From Planctomycetaceae bacterium (GTDB lineage Bacteria; Planctomycetota; Planctomycetia; Pirellulales; Pirellulaceae): a stretch of DNA of 39,040 bases. The stretch covers positions 1 to 39,040 of the forward strand of contig JAHEBQ010000020.1 in the NCBI GenBank assembly GCA_024642205.1, written 5' to 3'. Of this stretch, positions 18,371 to 27,010 are shown in pieces. Each line of letters begins with the position of its first letter. The first letter of the stretch is position 1. A program made the translations under genes and the position numbers. The notes under the pieces were generated by a model. That model saw only the letters and a program-made list of their open reading frames with translations, ran no database searches and was not told the DNA's origin.

Positions 18371-20278
18371 ATGCTCGACTCTGCCAATGAAAAAATCTAC
18401 GAGCTTCGAACCACCGCCCTGGGACCAACGGGCCGGCTGCCATTTGCCGATGAACTGTTGAAGATAACGGCCAGCGGTGATCTTTTTGGCTGGACTCAAA
18501 ACGTCGGAATGGGCTGGGAACCGAATGATATGCGGCGTCCAAATTTCATCATCCTTTCGACACAAGGCGGAATTCGCCGACCCGATGGCTCGCCAGTTGC
18601 TCTGGGCTATCACACCGGTCACTGGGAAGTCGGTTTGTTGATGGAACAAGCCGCCCGCAGTATCGCACTCCAGGGCGGAATTCCATTTGCAGGCTTTTGC
18701 AGTGACCCGTGTGATGGCCGCACACAGGGAACACTGGGGATGTTCGATTCACTGGCGTATCGCAACGACGCCGCCATCATTTTCCGTCGCCTGGCCCGCT
18801 CGCTGCCAACCGCCAAAGGGGTCGTGGGAGTTGCCACGTGTGACAAAGGACTTCCGGCAATGATGATGGCACTGGCTGGCTTGAAGCACCTTCCATCGGT
18901 CCTTGTTCCTGGAGGCGTGACGCTGCTCAGTCAGGATGCAGAAGACCTCGGCAAGATCCAGTCCATTGGCCCGCGTTATGCCCATGGAGAAATCAGCTTG
19001 ACTCAAGCCGCCGAACTCGGGTGCAAAGCGTGCGGAACTCCCGGAGGAGGATGTCAGTTCCTCGGGACCGCAGCGACCTCTCAAGTCGTTGGCGAGGCGC
19101 TCGGCCTGTCGCTCCCACATGCCGCACTCAGTCCCTCCGGTGCTGAAATCTGGCTGGACCTGGCTGCGCGGAGCGGAACAGCATTGATGAACCTGCATCA
19201 CGCCAATTTGACGACCGCCGATATCCTGACCGATCGATCAATCGAAAACGCCATGGTGACCCACGCTGCGTTTGGTGGTTCGACGAACCTGATTCTGCAT
19301 ATTCCCGCCGTGGCCCATGCGGCTGGATTACGACGGCCCGATGTGAATGATTGGCAACGGGTAAACGCCAAAGTTCCGCGTTTGGTCGACGCGCTCCCCA
19401 ATGGCCCGCATGGCTACGCGACCATTCAAGTCTTTCTCGCCGGTGGCGTTCCGGAGGTCATGCTGCATCTACGCCAGCTCGGCTTGCTCAACCTCGACGT
19501 CATGACAGTTTCCGGTCAGACGCTCGGCGAAAACCTGGACTGGTGGGAAAACTCGGATCGTCGGACCCGTTTGAAGGAAAAGCTGAAGGAACTGGACGGG
19601 ATCGACGCGACGGATGTGATTCGCGATCCCCAACATGGGTTCACCAGCACCGTCACGTTTCCCCTCGGAAATCTCACGCCCGATGGCTCGGTCATCAAGA
19701 GCACCGCGATTGACCCGAGCGTTGTCGACCAAGACGGCATTTATCGTCACACCGGGCCCGCGCGCGTGTTTTGCAGTGAATCCGATGCGATCGCGGCTGT
19801 GAAATCCAATGGCGATGATCGAATCCAAAAAGGTGATGTCATGGTGCTGATCGGAATCGGGGCGGTCGGCGCAGGCATGCCCGAAACCGCTCAGATTACC
19901 ATTGCGCTCAAGTATCTGACCCACGGGAGCCACGTTGCGCTGATTACCGATGGGCGGTTTTCCGGAGTCTCCACGGGTCCCTGCATCGGACACATCAGCC
20001 CCGAAGCGATGGCAGGCGGACGGATCGGCAGGGTCCGTGACGGCGATCAAATCGCGATTGAAATTGACACAATTCATTTGACGGGGTCCGTCGACTTCGT
20101 TGGCGATCTGGATCAACTCGACGCACGTGATCTTCATCCCAACCTTCAACAGCATCCCGACCTTCCCGACGATACTAAACTCTGGGCTGCGCTCCAGCAG
20201 GTCAGCGGCGGTACGTGGGGGGGATGCGTCTACGACGTTGACTCGATTACCCGTAAGCTCAACGAAAAAAACACATGA
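18371..20278 (+). CDS. yjhG: YjhG/YagF-type D-xylonate (pentonate) dehydratase, IlvD/Edd family
   Basis: 635 aa, close to E. coli YagF/YjhG (about 655 aa). The whole protein tracks that subfamily as I recall it: [12 protein letters not shown] near 38-49, [10 protein letters not shown] at 79-88, [11 protein letters not shown] at 111-121, [10 protein letters not shown] at 154-163, [11 protein letters not shown] at 224-234, and [19 protein letters not shown] near the end. Cys114, Cys157 and Cys228 fit the three Fe-S cluster ligands of IlvD/Edd dehydratases. It would convert D-xylonate to 2-keto-3-deoxy-D-xylonate in the cytoplasm. It follows the FAH-family gene, and both are divergent from a GntP permease. 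The YjhG/YagF subfamily is a better fit than IlvD (dihydroxy-acid) or Edd (6-phosphogluconate). Confidence 0.93.
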   Translation: MLDSANEKIYELRTTALGPTGRLPFADELLKITASGDLFGWTQNVGMGWEPNDMRRPNFIILSTQGGIRRPDGSPVALGYHTGHWEVGLLMEQAARSIALQGGIPFAGFCSDPCDGRTQGTLGMFDSLAYRNDAAIIFRRLARSLPTAKGVVGVATCDKGLPAMMMALAGLKHLPSVLVPGGVTLLSQDAEDLGKIQSIGPRYAHGEISLTQAAELGCKACGTPGGGCQFLGTAATSQVVGEALGLSLPHAALSPSGAEIWLDLAARSGTALMNLHHANLTTADILTDRSIENAMVTHAAFGGSTNLILHIPAVAHAAGLRRPDVNDWQRVNAKVPRLVDALPNGPHGYATIQVFLAGGVPEVMLHLRQLGLLNLDVMTVSGQTLGENLDWWENSDRRTRLKEKLKELDGIDATDVIRDPQHGFTSTVTFPLGNLTPDGSVIKSTAIDPSVVDQDGIYRHTGPARVFCSESDAIAAVKSNGDDRIQKGDVMVLIGIGAVGAGMPETAQITIALKYLTHGSHVALITDGRFSGVSTGPCIGHISPEAMAGGRIGRVRDGDQIAIEIDTIHLTGSVDFVGDLDQLDARDLHPNLQQHPDLPDDTKLWAALQQVSGGTWGGCVYDVDSITRKLNEKNT

Positions 20279-20386
20279 ATTCGTCCAATTGAACCAACTC
20301 AAGATTTCCGATAGCGGCGAATCAACAACCAATGCCCACCGGTTATCAACCTGGCTCTGGACTCTCATTCATCAATCGGAGAGAAC

Positions 20387-20626
20387 CTAAGGCGGATCAT
20401 GTCCACCCTCTCGAAAAGGATGACACCTGCAGATTCGACAGACCCCTTTGAATCCACCTCGAATCGCACCATATTTCTTGACAGACTGAATAAAATAGGC
20501 ACTGCACGTTGGTGTGTAGCGGCAGTTACTTCCAAGCAAAGGGCTGATGCAGACCTGGTACATCCGGACGCCCAGGATCATGACGTTTCCGGGAAGTCGA
20601 ATCAGCACGAGTATCGCGTTTTTCAT
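20387..20626 (-). CDS. yidD: Membrane protein insertion efficiency factor YidD
   Basis: 79 aa, the usual size. The amphipathic N-terminal helix (LIRLPGNVMILGVRMYQ) is followed by ISPLLGSNCRYTPTCSAYF at 28-45 and RICRCHPFREGGHDPP at the end; these are the conserved Cys, PTCS and GG-DP motifs of YidD. The ATG at 20626 overlaps the stop codon of rnpA (ATGA), so the two are translationally coupled. YidD assists YidC-dependent insertion of membrane proteins on the cytoplasmic side. Longer frames upstream run antisense-like through rnpA and are not used. No yidC gene is visible nearby. Confidence 0.93.
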   Translation of the reverse strand: MKNAILVLIRLPGNVMILGVRMYQVCISPLLGSNCRYTPTCSAYFIQSVKKYGAIRGGFKGVCRICRCHPFREGGHDPP

Positions 20627-20976
20627 CGCGGTAGTTTCTTGTCCAGCCGCTTGGCCAGGCGTGGAATCGAACGAAAGACCAGCGTGTATTGGCAAGTCGC
20701 GTCCTTTTTGGGACGAACGACAAGGTCCAGTCCAAGGGGTAAATCCATTCGCTGTTGGCGAAATACCTCGCGGATGATGCGTTTCCAACGGTTACGAACC
20801 ACAGCATTGCCAACCTTGCGGCTGACAGACAGTCCCAGTCGCGTGATGTCCATTCCATTTCGGATCGCGTTGACAACTAACACATCATCGGCGGCAAATA
20901 CCTTGCTTTGGTAAACCCTGTCGAAATCCGATTGTCGTCGGACACGAACTGATTTTGGGAAACGGCGGTCGTTCAT
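20623..20976 (-). CDS. rnpA: Ribonuclease P protein component
   Basis: 117 aa. The conserved RnpA core is clear: the N-terminal RRQSDFDRVYQSK, LGLSVSRKVGNAVVRNRWKR at about 48-67 (the RNR signature), then IIREVFR. The protein binds the RNase P RNA and widens its substrate range in 5' tRNA processing. It is located 19 bp downstream of a DnaJ-like gene and overlaps yidD by 4 nt. In most bacteria rpmH lies directly upstream of rnpA; here no rpmH is present and the upstream gene is the J-protein. The Lys/Arg-rich sequence fits an RNA-binding protein. Confidence 0.95.
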   Translation of the reverse strand: MNDRRFPKSVRVRRQSDFDRVYQSKVFAADDVLVVNAIRNGMDITRLGLSVSRKVGNAVVRNRWKRIIREVFRQQRMDLPLGLDLVVRPKKDATCQYTLVFRSIPRLAKRLDKKLPR

Positions 20977-20995
20977 TTGACTCGGGTGTTCAGGA

Positions 20996-21949
20996 TTACC
21001 ATGTTAGTGCTCCGCGTGCCGCAGCTGTGCGCCAGCGATCATCCAGACGATTGAGCACTTCGAGATCGACAGGTGTAAGGGGATCAGGGACCATGATTTG
21101 AAGTACCGCGATCAGGTCACCTGACTTGTCTTTTCCCTTGATCCCCATTCCCTTGAGACGCAGCGATTTTCCGCTTGAGCTCCCAGATGGAACCTTCAAG
21201 GAAACAGTGCCATGGGGCGTCGGGAGATCAATGGCAGCACCCTCGACGGCTTCGATCAAGGTAATTGGGACCGTGACCTGAAGATTGAGACCCTTCCGCG
21301 AATAACTGGGATGCGGCGCAACGTTGACGGTGATCAATAAATCACCGGGCGGCCCACCGGTGGATTGACCCTGTCCGCGCAAGCGAATTTTCTTCCCCAT
21401 TTCGATTCCCGCAGGAATCTTGATGTCAATTTTGTCGACTTTGCCACTTCGCCGCTGCAAACTGAGTTGATGCTGTCCTCCGAGCACTGCCGTCGCAAAC
21501 GGAACCGTGATTTCCTGCTCGACATCACTGCCTCGGACGGGTGGTGGGGCTTGCGGACCCCGTCCGCCCCCCATCGGACCACCTCCTCCCATTTGCCTGA
21601 GGATATCTTCAAACCCGCGACCGCCGCCAAAAATCTGGCTCAAATCGATCTCGCCGCCGCCCGCACCTCCAAAAGGGCTTCCTCCACCAAACGGACTACC
21701 TCCTCGCATTTGCTCGAAATTGGGACCCAACTGATCATACATCTGCCTTTTTTTCTCGTCGCTGAGAACATCATAGGCCTGCTGGACCTTTTGGAATTGC
21801 TGTTTGGCGCGGTCCCGGACTTTTTCCTCGTCGTCGGCGTGCAGATCTGGGTGGTACTTTCGCGCCAGTTTGCGATAAGCCTTCTGGATTTCTTCAGCCG
21901 AAGCCTTTTTGGAAACCCCCAGTACTTTGTAGTAATCTTCGTCCGCCAT
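20996..21949 (-). CDS. DnaJ/CbpA-type J-domain co-chaperone without zinc finger
   Basis: 317 aa. The J domain is at 5-72 with the HPD motif at 33-35 (ARKYHPDLHADD). A Gly/Phe/Met-rich linker lies at about 80-140. Two C-terminal beta domains follow: EITVPFATAVLGG at about 146-158, IPAGIEMGKKIRLRGQG at 178-194 and LPTPHGTVSLKVPSG further on. The cysteine-rich zinc-finger domain of true DnaJ is absent, so this is a class II (CbpA-like) J protein that stimulates Hsp70 ATPase. It is the first gene in a tight minus-strand group with rnpA and yidD and diverges from the sigma-factor gene across 414 bp. No CIRCE element was seen upstream. Confidence 0.93.
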   Translation of the reverse strand: MADEDYYKVLGVSKKASAEEIQKAYRKLARKYHPDLHADDEEKVRDRAKQQFQKVQQAYDVLSDEKKRQMYDQLGPNFEQMRGGSPFGGGSPFGGAGGGEIDLSQIFGGGRGFEDILRQMGGGGPMGGGRGPQAPPPVRGSDVEQEITVPFATAVLGGQHQLSLQRRSGKVDKIDIKIPAGIEMGKKIRLRGQGQSTGGPPGDLLITVNVAPHPSYSRKGLNLQVTVPITLIEAVEGAAIDLPTPHGTVSLKVPSGSSSGKSLRLKGMGIKGKDKSGDLIAVLQIMVPDPLTPVDLEVLNRLDDRWRTAAARGALTW

Positions 21950-22363
21950 TGGGTTGTGTTCGCTTGCGTTTTGACGCGTAAGTTCGTCATCGGTAGTGTC
22001 TTTTTTGCGAGTCGTATTCTACGTCTGGGGGGTTGGAATGTTCAACCGTCCCATCGACCGTCGCGGATCTTTGATGGACCAGCGCCAGGTCACCGTCGGT
22101 CGGATTTGACGTTAATTCTCGCCGCCGAGGCCAACTTGGCCCGCTGCGCTGACGAACCCCGGATGTTGTGAATCCGCACCATGCGACAATTTCCCAACAA
22201 ATTCGTTTCCTTTTCGCAACATGAATTGGGAACGCAGAAGAGGCGGGCAACGTCAAAAGGCCGGTTTCCTCGGGAAAACCTGGTTTCTCATGCCATTATT
22301 CCCACTTTGGCACTTCGACTGCTTAAGGAGCTACTCAGAGAAACCACCACCAAAGGAATCAAC
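21950..22363. other. Divergent intergenic region between dnaJ-like and sigma-factor genes
   Basis: 414 bp that must contain promoters in both directions. No certain -35/-10 pair could be assigned. A small inverted repeat (GGTTG, 7 nt, CAACC) lies at 22031-22047. The frame of the sigma factor stays open through 22181 but is preceded by no recognisable protein sequence, so this is treated as leader. No CIRCE-type repeat (TTAGCACTC/GAGTGCTAA) was found. Confidence 0.4.
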
Positions 22364-23881
22364 ATGACTCGGGCAAAACAAGACAACACGGAGTTTGCTG
22401 AAACACACGACTTGGATGACGAACTGGTCGAGAAGAACATTGTCAAGTTGTCAAACAAACTTGGCGAGAACGCCATTGACGATCCAGTTCGCATGTACCT
22501 GATGCAAATGGGACGCATTCCGTTGCTGACTCGCGACGAAGAAATCGAGGCAGCCATCAAGATCGATAAAGCCCGTTTCGCATTTCGCAATACGATGCTG
22601 GCCACCGATTTCATGCTTCGGGGCGCAATCGACGCACTTCAAAAAGTCCTGGACAAGAAACTTCGCCTGGACCGAACCATCGAGGTTTCGGTAACCAACA
22701 AAGCCGAAAAGCAGCGTATCATGCTTCGCCTCGTGCCAAACCTGAAAACGCTCAAGCATTTGATGGCCGAAAACCGCAAAGACTACTATTTCGCGGTGTC
22801 CCACAACAACCCGACCCAAGAACGCCACGACGCCTGGCGTCGGCTGATTCGTCGTCGGAACAAATGTGTCGTGCTGATTGAGGAGTTGAACCTTCGATCG
22901 AGCCGACTGCAGCCGTTGTTTGAACAACTCGACGAAATCAACACTCGGATGCAGACGCTTTCCAGACAGATCAAGGAAGCCGAAGCAACGGGTTTTGTGG
23001 GATCACGCAGCCTGGAAGACATTCGGGCTGAGCTACATTACCTGATGCACCAGACGTTTGAAACGTCGGCTACCCTCGGTCGACGTATTCGGAAAACCAA
23101 GGGACTTCATCAACAACAGGACGCGGCCAAACGAATCCTTTCCGCGGGAAACCTGCGACTGGTGGTCTCGATCGCCAAAAAGTATCGCAACCGTGGTTTA
23201 AGCTTTTTGGACCTGATCCAGGAGGGCAATACCGGGTTGATGCGTGCCGTCGACAAATTTGAACACCAGCGAGGCTACAAGTTCTCAACTTATGCAACAT
23301 GGTGGATCCGTCAGGCGATCACCCGGGCGATCGCTGATCAAAGCCGCACCATCCGCGTGCCGGTCCACATGATCGACACGATGAGCAAGGTACGCAACGT
23401 GATGCGTGAACTCGTCCAGGAACTTGGCCGCGAGCCCTCGCCAGAAGAAACAGCCGAACGTGCCAATCTCTCACTGGACGACACTCGCGTAATCATGAAA
23501 ATGGCCCGAACCCCGCTTTCGCTGGACCAACCTGTCGGCGACCACGATGACAGCTATTTTGGCGAGTTTCTCGAAGATCACCGCGATGATGATCCACTCT
23601 ACGAGACCCATCAAGCCGCTTTGAAAACAAGAATCGAAGAAGCGATGGAGCACCTGAATTATCGCGAACGAGAGATCCTTCGCCTTCGATATGGCTTGGC
23701 CGACGGTTACTCCTACACCCTCGAAGAAGTCGGCAAGATCTTCTCCGTGACCCGTGAACGCGTTCGTCAGATCGAATCCAAGGCCGTTCGTAAACTCCAG
23801 CAGCCATACCGCAACCGCTCCCTTTCCAGTTTCCTCGATGGTTACGATCCGGCCCTGGAGGGCCCTACCGTTGAAAACTGA
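22364..23881 (+). CDS. rpoD: RNA polymerase primary sigma factor (sigma-70/SigA)
   Basis: 505 aa from the ATG at 22364; AAGGAA lies 6 nt upstream. Region 1.2 is at about 38-70 ([22 protein letters not shown]) read in two halves. A long charged non-conserved segment occupies 70-250. Region 2 spans 260-335, including [19 protein letters not shown] and [19 protein letters not shown]. Region 3 covers about 338-415, and region 4 covers 420-482 with the helix-turn-helix [16 protein letters not shown]. The group-1 sigma motifs are complete, so this is probably the housekeeping sigma factor. No acidic region 1.1 of usual length is seen; the N-terminus before region 1.2 is only about 37 residues. A strong terminator follows. 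Confidence 0.93.
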   Translation: MTRAKQDNTEFAETHDLDDELVEKNIVKLSNKLGENAIDDPVRMYLMQMGRIPLLTRDEEIEAAIKIDKARFAFRNTMLATDFMLRGAIDALQKVLDKKLRLDRTIEVSVTNKAEKQRIMLRLVPNLKTLKHLMAENRKDYYFAVSHNNPTQERHDAWRRLIRRRNKCVVLIEELNLRSSRLQPLFEQLDEINTRMQTLSRQIKEAEATGFVGSRSLEDIRAELHYLMHQTFETSATLGRRIRKTKGLHQQQDAAKRILSAGNLRLVVSIAKKYRNRGLSFLDLIQEGNTGLMRAVDKFEHQRGYKFSTYATWWIRQAITRAIADQSRTIRVPVHMIDTMSKVRNVMRELVQELGREPSPEETAERANLSLDDTRVIMKMARTPLSLDQPVGDHDDSYFGEFLEDHRDDDPLYETHQAALKTRIEEAMEHLNYREREILRLRYGLADGYSYTLEEVGKIFSVTRERVRQIESKAVRKLQQPYRNRSLSSFLDGYDPALEGPTVEN

Positions 23882-24029
23882 CTCAGTCCGCAAAACAGGC
23901 CCAATCGACGGGACTTTCGCAGAAACCTGACCAATCCGAAACCAATCGAAATGAAACCCTGATCCACCTTCGTGAATTCCAAATCACGAATTCACATCTC
24001 GTCTTTTCTGGTGTGTGTTTCTCTGAAAG

Positions 24030-24066
24030 GCACTCGTCGACATCGGTCGTCGAGTGCTTTTTTTTT
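24030..24066 (+). terminator. Intrinsic terminator of the sigma-factor gene
   Basis: A 12-bp stem (arms 24030-24041 and 24046-24057) contains a single T-T mismatch and a 4-nt ATCG loop. It is followed immediately by a run of nine T at 24058-24066. It lies 148 bp after the rpoD stop codon. The strong stem plus T-run is the classical Rho-independent form. Confidence 0.85.
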
Positions 24067-24608
24067 GCTGCCGCCCAATGACAGTCATAAACGGGGGCGT
24101 TGGCAACCCGTTTTTCAATGCATTCGTGAATCACAGTGGCGAGCCCCAGGCCAGCACCATCGACGTTAATCAAAGGAATCCCGGCAAAACCATGGTTTTC
24201 CCGACGGATTTCTCCATGCCAGGCTGCGGATGTGAGCCACCTGGACTCGCAGCAGCCGGTTCGGGTGTCCAGTCAAAGGCATCAATGCCGGACCGCCACC
24301 GTTTGACGTTTCTCCGTTGACGCGGGGTTTAGAAATGTCGGTTTGTCGTACGAAAAAAACGTGAGAGTTGAAGTTGTCCTTTCAGACATCGCCCGCACGC
24401 GTGGTCACTCAATTGGCCAACCGGTTCCTGGCATGCTGACGCGCTCAACGCAGACAAGTATTGACCCCGGTAATCGAGTCATCTAGGTTTCCGATTCAAT
24501 CTGACGAAAAATAGATTGCGCAATATTTTGATTTGAGTTTTTCTTATTTGCAAACTAGCCGTAGAATTAGCATCGCAAATCAGGAAATCTCCCTTGAACG
24601 GAGCCAGG
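24067..24608. other. Intergenic region, AT-rich toward the metallopeptidase gene
   Basis: 542 bp without a supported gene. The last 100 bp (about 24490-24590) are clearly richer in A and T than the surroundings and probably hold the promoter of the metallopeptidase gene, but spacing of candidate -35/-10 hexamers is poor. Short frames on both strands (for example minus 23883-24173) have no recognised protein character; decayed coding sequence cannot be excluded. Confidence 0.4.
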
Positions 24609-25676
24609 ATGACGAAAGCAACCGCCAAAAACCCAGCCTCCACTCGAAAAAAAAACAAATCCCGAACTCCCGCCTGGGTTGCGTTAAATGACGAGCAACT
24701 ACTCGACATGAGAATCTGTGATCTCGGATTGGAGCTCGAAGGCACACCTTTGATCGAGATGCGAGACCAGCTTTACTCGGAACTGGCTCAGCGCGACCTC
24801 CGAATCAAACCGCATTGTTGGTTAAGCGACGACTGGTTTTCGCCCGATGGCATTCCTGGGATTGCCATCCCGTTTTACCTGGCTCACCCGCGACTGATGC
24901 GTCTGGAACGCAAACAGATGACGGATGTCGAGGGTGGCACGAAATCGTGGTGCATGCGAATCCTGCGTCACGAAGCGGGACATGCAATCGACACGGCGTT
25001 TCGGCTCCACTGCCGCAAGAAATACAAGGCAATGTTTGGGAGCTACTCGGACCCTTATCCCGAATATTACAAACCCAAACCGCGAAGCAAAAGTTTTGTG
25101 ATGCATCTGGAACCGTGGTATGCGCAAAGCCACCCTGCCGAGGACTTTGCCGAGACATTTGCCGTTTGGCTCAAGCCCCGGTCACGTTGGCGAACGGAAT
25201 ATGAAGGCTGGGCAGCGCTCAAAAAAATCCAGTTCGTGGATGATTTGATGAACCAGATTTCCGGCACTGCGGCAAAAGTCAAATCGATTGCGAAAATAGA
25301 CCCGGTCAACCGACTCAAAAAAACCTTGCGTGAACATTATGCCAATCGGCATGCGTTTTACTGCCTCAATGAGCCGAGTGTTTTTGATGACGACTTGAAA
25401 AAAGTGTTTTCCCAAACCCCCGAAACGCGCCGAAGTAAGTCCGCCGCAGGTTTTCTTCAGAAAAATCGATCTGGATTAAGCCGTACCATCGCGCAATGGA
25501 CTGGCGAATATCAATATAATATCAATCAGGTTTTGAGAGAGATGATTGAACGGTGTCGCATCATGAAATTGTATATTCCGGACACAGACCAGAAGGACTT
25601 GATGCAAAACCTGTTGATTTTGCTGACCGTTCACACGATGAATTGCCGCCGCAGCGTCCACCATGTCGCGTTGTAA
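24609..25676 (+). CDS. Putative zinc-binding metallopeptidase (gluzincin-like)
   Basis: 355 aa from the ATG at 24609; GGAG at 24600-24603 lies 5 nt upstream, while an in-frame TTG at 24594 is less likely. HEAGH at 121-125 is a zinc-binding HExxH motif, and EDFAETFAVWL at 178-188 supplies the downstream Glu ligand (Glu178 or Glu182). This arrangement matches the 'putative zinc-binding metallo-peptidase' family. The N-terminus is very basic (KNPASTRKKNKSRT) with no signal peptide, so the protein is probably cytoplasmic. The C-terminal 150 residues are helical and unassigned. It is followed after 172 bp by an ATP-grasp ligase gene in the same direction; a functional pair (peptide made and trimmed) is possible but inferred. 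Confidence 0.8.
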   Translation: MTKATAKNPASTRKKNKSRTPAWVALNDEQLLDMRICDLGLELEGTPLIEMRDQLYSELAQRDLRIKPHCWLSDDWFSPDGIPGIAIPFYLAHPRLMRLERKQMTDVEGGTKSWCMRILRHEAGHAIDTAFRLHCRKKYKAMFGSYSDPYPEYYKPKPRSKSFVMHLEPWYAQSHPAEDFAETFAVWLKPRSRWRTEYEGWAALKKIQFVDDLMNQISGTAAKVKSIAKIDPVNRLKKTLREHYANRHAFYCLNEPSVFDDDLKKVFSQTPETRRSKSAAGFLQKNRSGLSRTIAQWTGEYQYNINQVLREMIERCRIMKLYIPDTDQKDLMQNLLILLTVHTMNCRRSVHHVAL

Positions 25677-25848
25677 TGCGGTGATCCCAACACGCTCTCT
25701 CAAGCCGGAACCTGGCATCGGTCTCGATGAGCAATGTGTTTCAAGATGTAACATGACGTTGAAACGGCTGCCAGACCAGGAAGCGTCCAATTCCGGCCAA
25801 CGAACGTCGCAGCGCCGACACGATTTATTAATACGATAAAGCGGACAA

Positions 25849-26877
25849 ATGAAAAAGCTTCGAGTGCTCGTGCTGATGCACGAGTCGCTGGTGCCGCCAG
25901 ATAGCCTTGACGGGTATTCCGACGAGGAGATCATGGAATGGAAAACGGAATTTGACGTTGTCACGACACTGCGGGAAATGGGTCACGTAGTTCTGCCTTT
26001 GGGTGTCTGCGACGACCTGGGGGATTTGCGTCGCGCGACCGAAGACTTCAAACCCCATATCTGGTTTAATCTGCTCGAAGAATTCCACGGTGTCGGTGTC
26101 TACGATCAGCATGTCGTCAGTTATCTCGAATTGATGAAGCAGCACTACACAGGCTGCAATCCACGCGGCCTGTTGCTGGCCCACGACAAACCACTGGCTA
26201 AAAAAATCCTGTCATTCCACAAGATTCCTTCACCCGGTTTCTTCGTCGTGCCGCGCGGCAAGAAGACCCGTTTACCCAACAACATCGACTTTCCGCTGCT
26301 GGTCAAATCCGCTTCCGAAGATGCATCACTCGGTATCACGGACGCGTCGATTGTTCATGATCCAATCCAACTGGAAGAACGTGTCGAGTTTATTCACACC
26401 GCCACCGAAACCGACGCATTGGTAGAGACGTTTATCGAGGGCCGCGAATTGTATGTTGGATTGATCGGAAACCGACAGCTCAACGTGTTGCCGATTTGGG
26501 AGATGATATTCGAGAATGCGAAACCGGGAGATCCGCGGATCGCCACGTCACGTGTCAAATGGGATTTCAAACATCAGAAGAAACTTGGCATCAAGACGAT
26601 CCGCGCCGAAGGCATACCACCCGAAGTCGAAACGCGCATCAACAATGTTTGCAAGCGCGTCTACAAGGCGCTAAGTCTCAGCGGCTATGCACGGATTGAT
26701 TTGCGGCTCCGCAATGACGGAAAGCTGTTTGTGATTGAGGCCAATCCGAACCCGAACCTGTCATTCGGAGAGGACTTTGCCGAATCAGCGGAAAATGCCG
26801 GGATCAGTTACGAATCGCTACTGACCAAAATCATTTCATTGGGACTCAATTACCAGGCTCAATGGCGTTTGGTTTAG
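25849..26877 (+). CDS. ATP-grasp ligase, D-Ala-D-Ala ligase-like
   Basis: 342 aa. The N-terminal Rossmann-like domain (LRVLVLMHESLVPP) leads into IWFNLLEEFHGVGVYDQHV at 71-89 and YTGCNPRGLLLAHDKPLAKK at 100-119, as in D-alanine-D-alanine ligase-like enzymes. Nucleotide-binding strands FPLLVKSASEDASLGI and ALVETFIEGRELYVGLIG follow. The Mg-ATP site is YARIDLRLRNDGKLFVIEAN with the ending NPNPNLS. Substrates are not defined: the family joins amino acids or peptides through an acyl-phosphate. It is not close enough to Ddl for a peptidoglycan role to be assumed. It follows the metallopeptidase gene and converges with the M61-like peptidase gene. Confidence 0.87.
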   Translation: MKKLRVLVLMHESLVPPDSLDGYSDEEIMEWKTEFDVVTTLREMGHVVLPLGVCDDLGDLRRATEDFKPHIWFNLLEEFHGVGVYDQHVVSYLELMKQHYTGCNPRGLLLAHDKPLAKKILSFHKIPSPGFFVVPRGKKTRLPNNIDFPLLVKSASEDASLGITDASIVHDPIQLEERVEFIHTATETDALVETFIEGRELYVGLIGNRQLNVLPIWEMIFENAKPGDPRIATSRVKWDFKHQKKLGIKTIRAEGIPPEVETRINNVCKRVYKALSLSGYARIDLRLRNDGKLFVIEANPNPNLSFGEDFAESAENAGISYESLLTKIISLGLNYQAQWRLV

Positions 26878-26903
26878 TTTGAGCAGGGGATTGGAAGTGC
26901 TGT

Positions 26904-26921
26904 CGATCGGAACCCCGATCG
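26904..26921. terminator. Hairpin in convergent intergenic gap
   Basis: Perfect 7-bp inverted repeat CGATCGG-AACC-CCGATCG, 27 nt beyond the ATP-grasp stop codon and between converging genes. It has no T-run, so it may be a weak or Rho-assisted terminator, or merely an mRNA end-stabilising hairpin. Confidence 0.4.
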
Positions 26922-27010
26922 TACCGCAGGTTGGTTTTCAAATAACGCAGTCGATTCCGGCGATCCATCATCCGTCGACGGGCGACAAACAGGCTCCGAT
27001 GATCAACCGA

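Noticed and set aside
19469..20368. A 299-codon minus-strand frame opposite the xylonate dehydratase gene.
   Set aside because: It is antisense to a gene matching YjhG/YagF along its whole length, and its translation has no family character.
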